Assembly (NCBI GenBank): GCA_012735335.1
Contig: JAAYHO010000011.1
Location: forward strand, 1-7,401
Source of the DNA: Gammaproteobacteria bacterium
GTDB lineage: Bacteria > Pseudomonadota > Gammaproteobacteria > Pseudomonadales > Pseudomonadaceae
Length of the DNA stretch: 7,401 bases
Reading direction: 5' to 3'
A program made the position numbers and the translations under genes. How positions within the stretch are numbered: position 1 is the stretch's first letter; every line of letters begins with the position of its first letter. This document shows, piece by piece, positions 6,879 through 7,401 of the stretch. The notes under the pieces are model-generated. The model saw only the letters and a program-made list of their open reading frames with translations, was not told the DNA's origin and did no database searches.

Positions 6879-6903
6879 TTCGCTGCGGGGCGCAGCTCCT
6901 GCA
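6879..6903 (-). repeat. REP palindrome, Pseudomonas type, inverse orientation
   Basis: On the - strand the unit reads TGCAGGAGC, 11 nt, GCGAA. It has the same head, length and tail as the unit at 492-516. The stem here is GCTGCG (6882-6887) with CGCAGC (6891-6896) around a 3-nt loop. It starts 18 bp after the TIGR02647-like stop and may act as its 3' structure. Confidence 0.65.
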
Positions 6904-6980
6904 TCTCACCCCCACAGCAATATCCCCCCCTCCATAACCACCTCGCTGCAGCCGCAGATGCGCCGGGCTGTCAGGCTGGG

Positions 6981-6986
6981 TATACT
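6981..6986 (+). promoter_or_regulatory. Probable -10 element upstream of lptM
   Basis: TATACT matches five of six consensus -10 bases and lies 37 bp before the lptM ATG. No recognisable -35 is present 16-18 bp upstream (6957-6964), so an activator or a weak promoter may be involved. It would drive lptM and lysA together. Confidence 0.38.
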
Positions 6987-7023
6987 GCTTTTCATCATCC
7001 GTTAATCAAACCGGGGTTCAACC

Positions 7024-7170
7024 ATGCAACGATCCATCGGAGCGTTCCTTGTACTGCTGTTACTGGCTGGCTGCGGTCAGAAAGGCCCCCTGTACCTGCC
7101 CGAAGAAAGCGCCGGGCAACCGGTAGACCCCGCGCGGGAAGCACTGATCCAGCAACCTACGGAAAACTGA
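7024..7170 (+). CDS. lptM: LPS translocon maturation lipoprotein LptM (LppL)
   Basis: This is a 48-residue lipoprotein. A basic N-terminus (MQRS) and hydrophobic core (IGAFLVLLLLAG) end in the lipobox LAGC, so Cys17 would be the lipidated residue. Gly at +2 predicts transport to the outer membrane. The hallmark CGQKGPLYLP (17-26) matches the conserved N-terminal motif of mature LptM (formerly YifL in E. coli, LppL in Pseudomonas). LptM assists oxidative maturation of the LPS translocon subunit LptD at the BAM complex. The tail (27-48) is short, polar and poorly conserved, which is usual for the family. The ribosome site is weak (GGGG 7 nt upstream). lysA starts 8 bp after the stop, as in the lppL-lysA arrangement of Pseudomonas. 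The frame is real despite its size because lipobox and motif coincide. Confidence 0.92.
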   Translation: MQRSIGAFLVLLLLAGCGQKGPLYLPEESAGQPVDPAREALIQQPTEN

Positions 7171-7178
7171 AAACCTTC

Positions 7179-7401
7179 ATGAGTGAATTCCAATACCGCA
7201 ACGGCGAACTCCACGCTGAGCACGTCGCCCTGTCCGCTGTTGCCGCGCAATACGGCACTCCCAGCTACGTCTATTCCCGTCGCGCCATCGAGCAGGCCTG
7301 GCTGGCCTGGGACAATGCGCTGAGCGGCACGCCCCATCTGGTCTGCTTTGCCGTCAAGGCCAACTCCAACCTGGGTGTGCTGAACGTGCTGGCGCGGCTC
7401 G
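7179..7401 (+). CDS. lysA: Diaminopimelate decarboxylase LysA, N-terminal part
   Basis: This open frame runs off the right edge with 74 codons visible. The translation begins MSEFQYRNGELHAEHVAL and reaches HLVCFAVKANSNLGVLNVL. That is the PLP-binding strand of fold-III (alanine-racemase-like) decarboxylases, with Lys60 as the Schiff-base lysine. LysA removes CO2 from meso-diaminopimelate to give L-lysine, the last step of the DAP pathway in the cytosol. The early GTPSYVYS segment (27-34) is also typical. The ATG at 7179 is 8 bp after the lptM stop. There is only a weak purine-rich GGAAAA 12 nt upstream, so translation may be coupled to lptM. In Pseudomonas dapF usually follows, beyond this window. 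Confidence 0.93.
   Translation, partial: MSEFQYRNGELHAEHVALSAVAAQYGTPSYVYSRRAIEQAWLAWDNALSGTPHLVCFAVKANSNLGVLNVLARL

Overview
The window is G+C-rich, densely coded chromosomal DNA from a gammaproteobacterium, most likely a member of the Pseudomonadaceae. Three things point there. A 634-residue FabY-type initiating ketoacyl-ACP synthase is present, the same length as I recall for the P. aeruginosa enzyme. There is an lptM(lppL)-lysA pair as in Pseudomonas. Pseudomonas-style REP palindromes (TGYAGGAGC-N11-GCGAA) lie between genes. Family assignments come from reading the translations, not from a search, and the genus is not resolved.

Layout, left to right. Positions 2-370 hold the C-terminal barrel end of a TonB-dependent outer-membrane receptor on the + strand. 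Positions 371-692 are a non-coding cluster of short palindromes. A 12-helix MFS transporter follows on the - strand (693-1838). A divergent intergenic region contains a composite inverted-repeat element (1920-2032). Next on the + strand are a class III omega-amino acid:pyruvate aminotransferase (2158-3495), closed by a strong intrinsic terminator, and then fabY (3692-5596). The convergent gap after fabY carries a hairpin and a second copy of the composite inverted repeat (5645-5776). A glutathione S-transferase follows on the - strand (5800-6450), with a divergent 79-residue TIGR02647-like protein (6621-6860). After a REP element come the lipoprotein gene lptM (7024-7170) and the 5' end of lysA (7179 to the right edge).

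Most of these genes look like independent transcription units. They serve fatty-acid initiation (FabY), amine/beta-alanine metabolism (aminotransferase), thiol conjugation (GST), efflux or uptake (MFS, TonB receptor), LPS-export assembly (LptM) and lysine synthesis (LysA). The only convincing operon is lptM-lysA, with an 8-bp gap. I see no phage, defence, CRISPR, transposase or biosynthetic cluster. The genes are ordinary, and the unusual content is in the intergenic repeats. These are two copies of a roughly 110-130 bp composite inverted repeat, a cluster of at least five palindromes that keep their fold while changing stem sequence, and two REP elements with compensatory stem changes.
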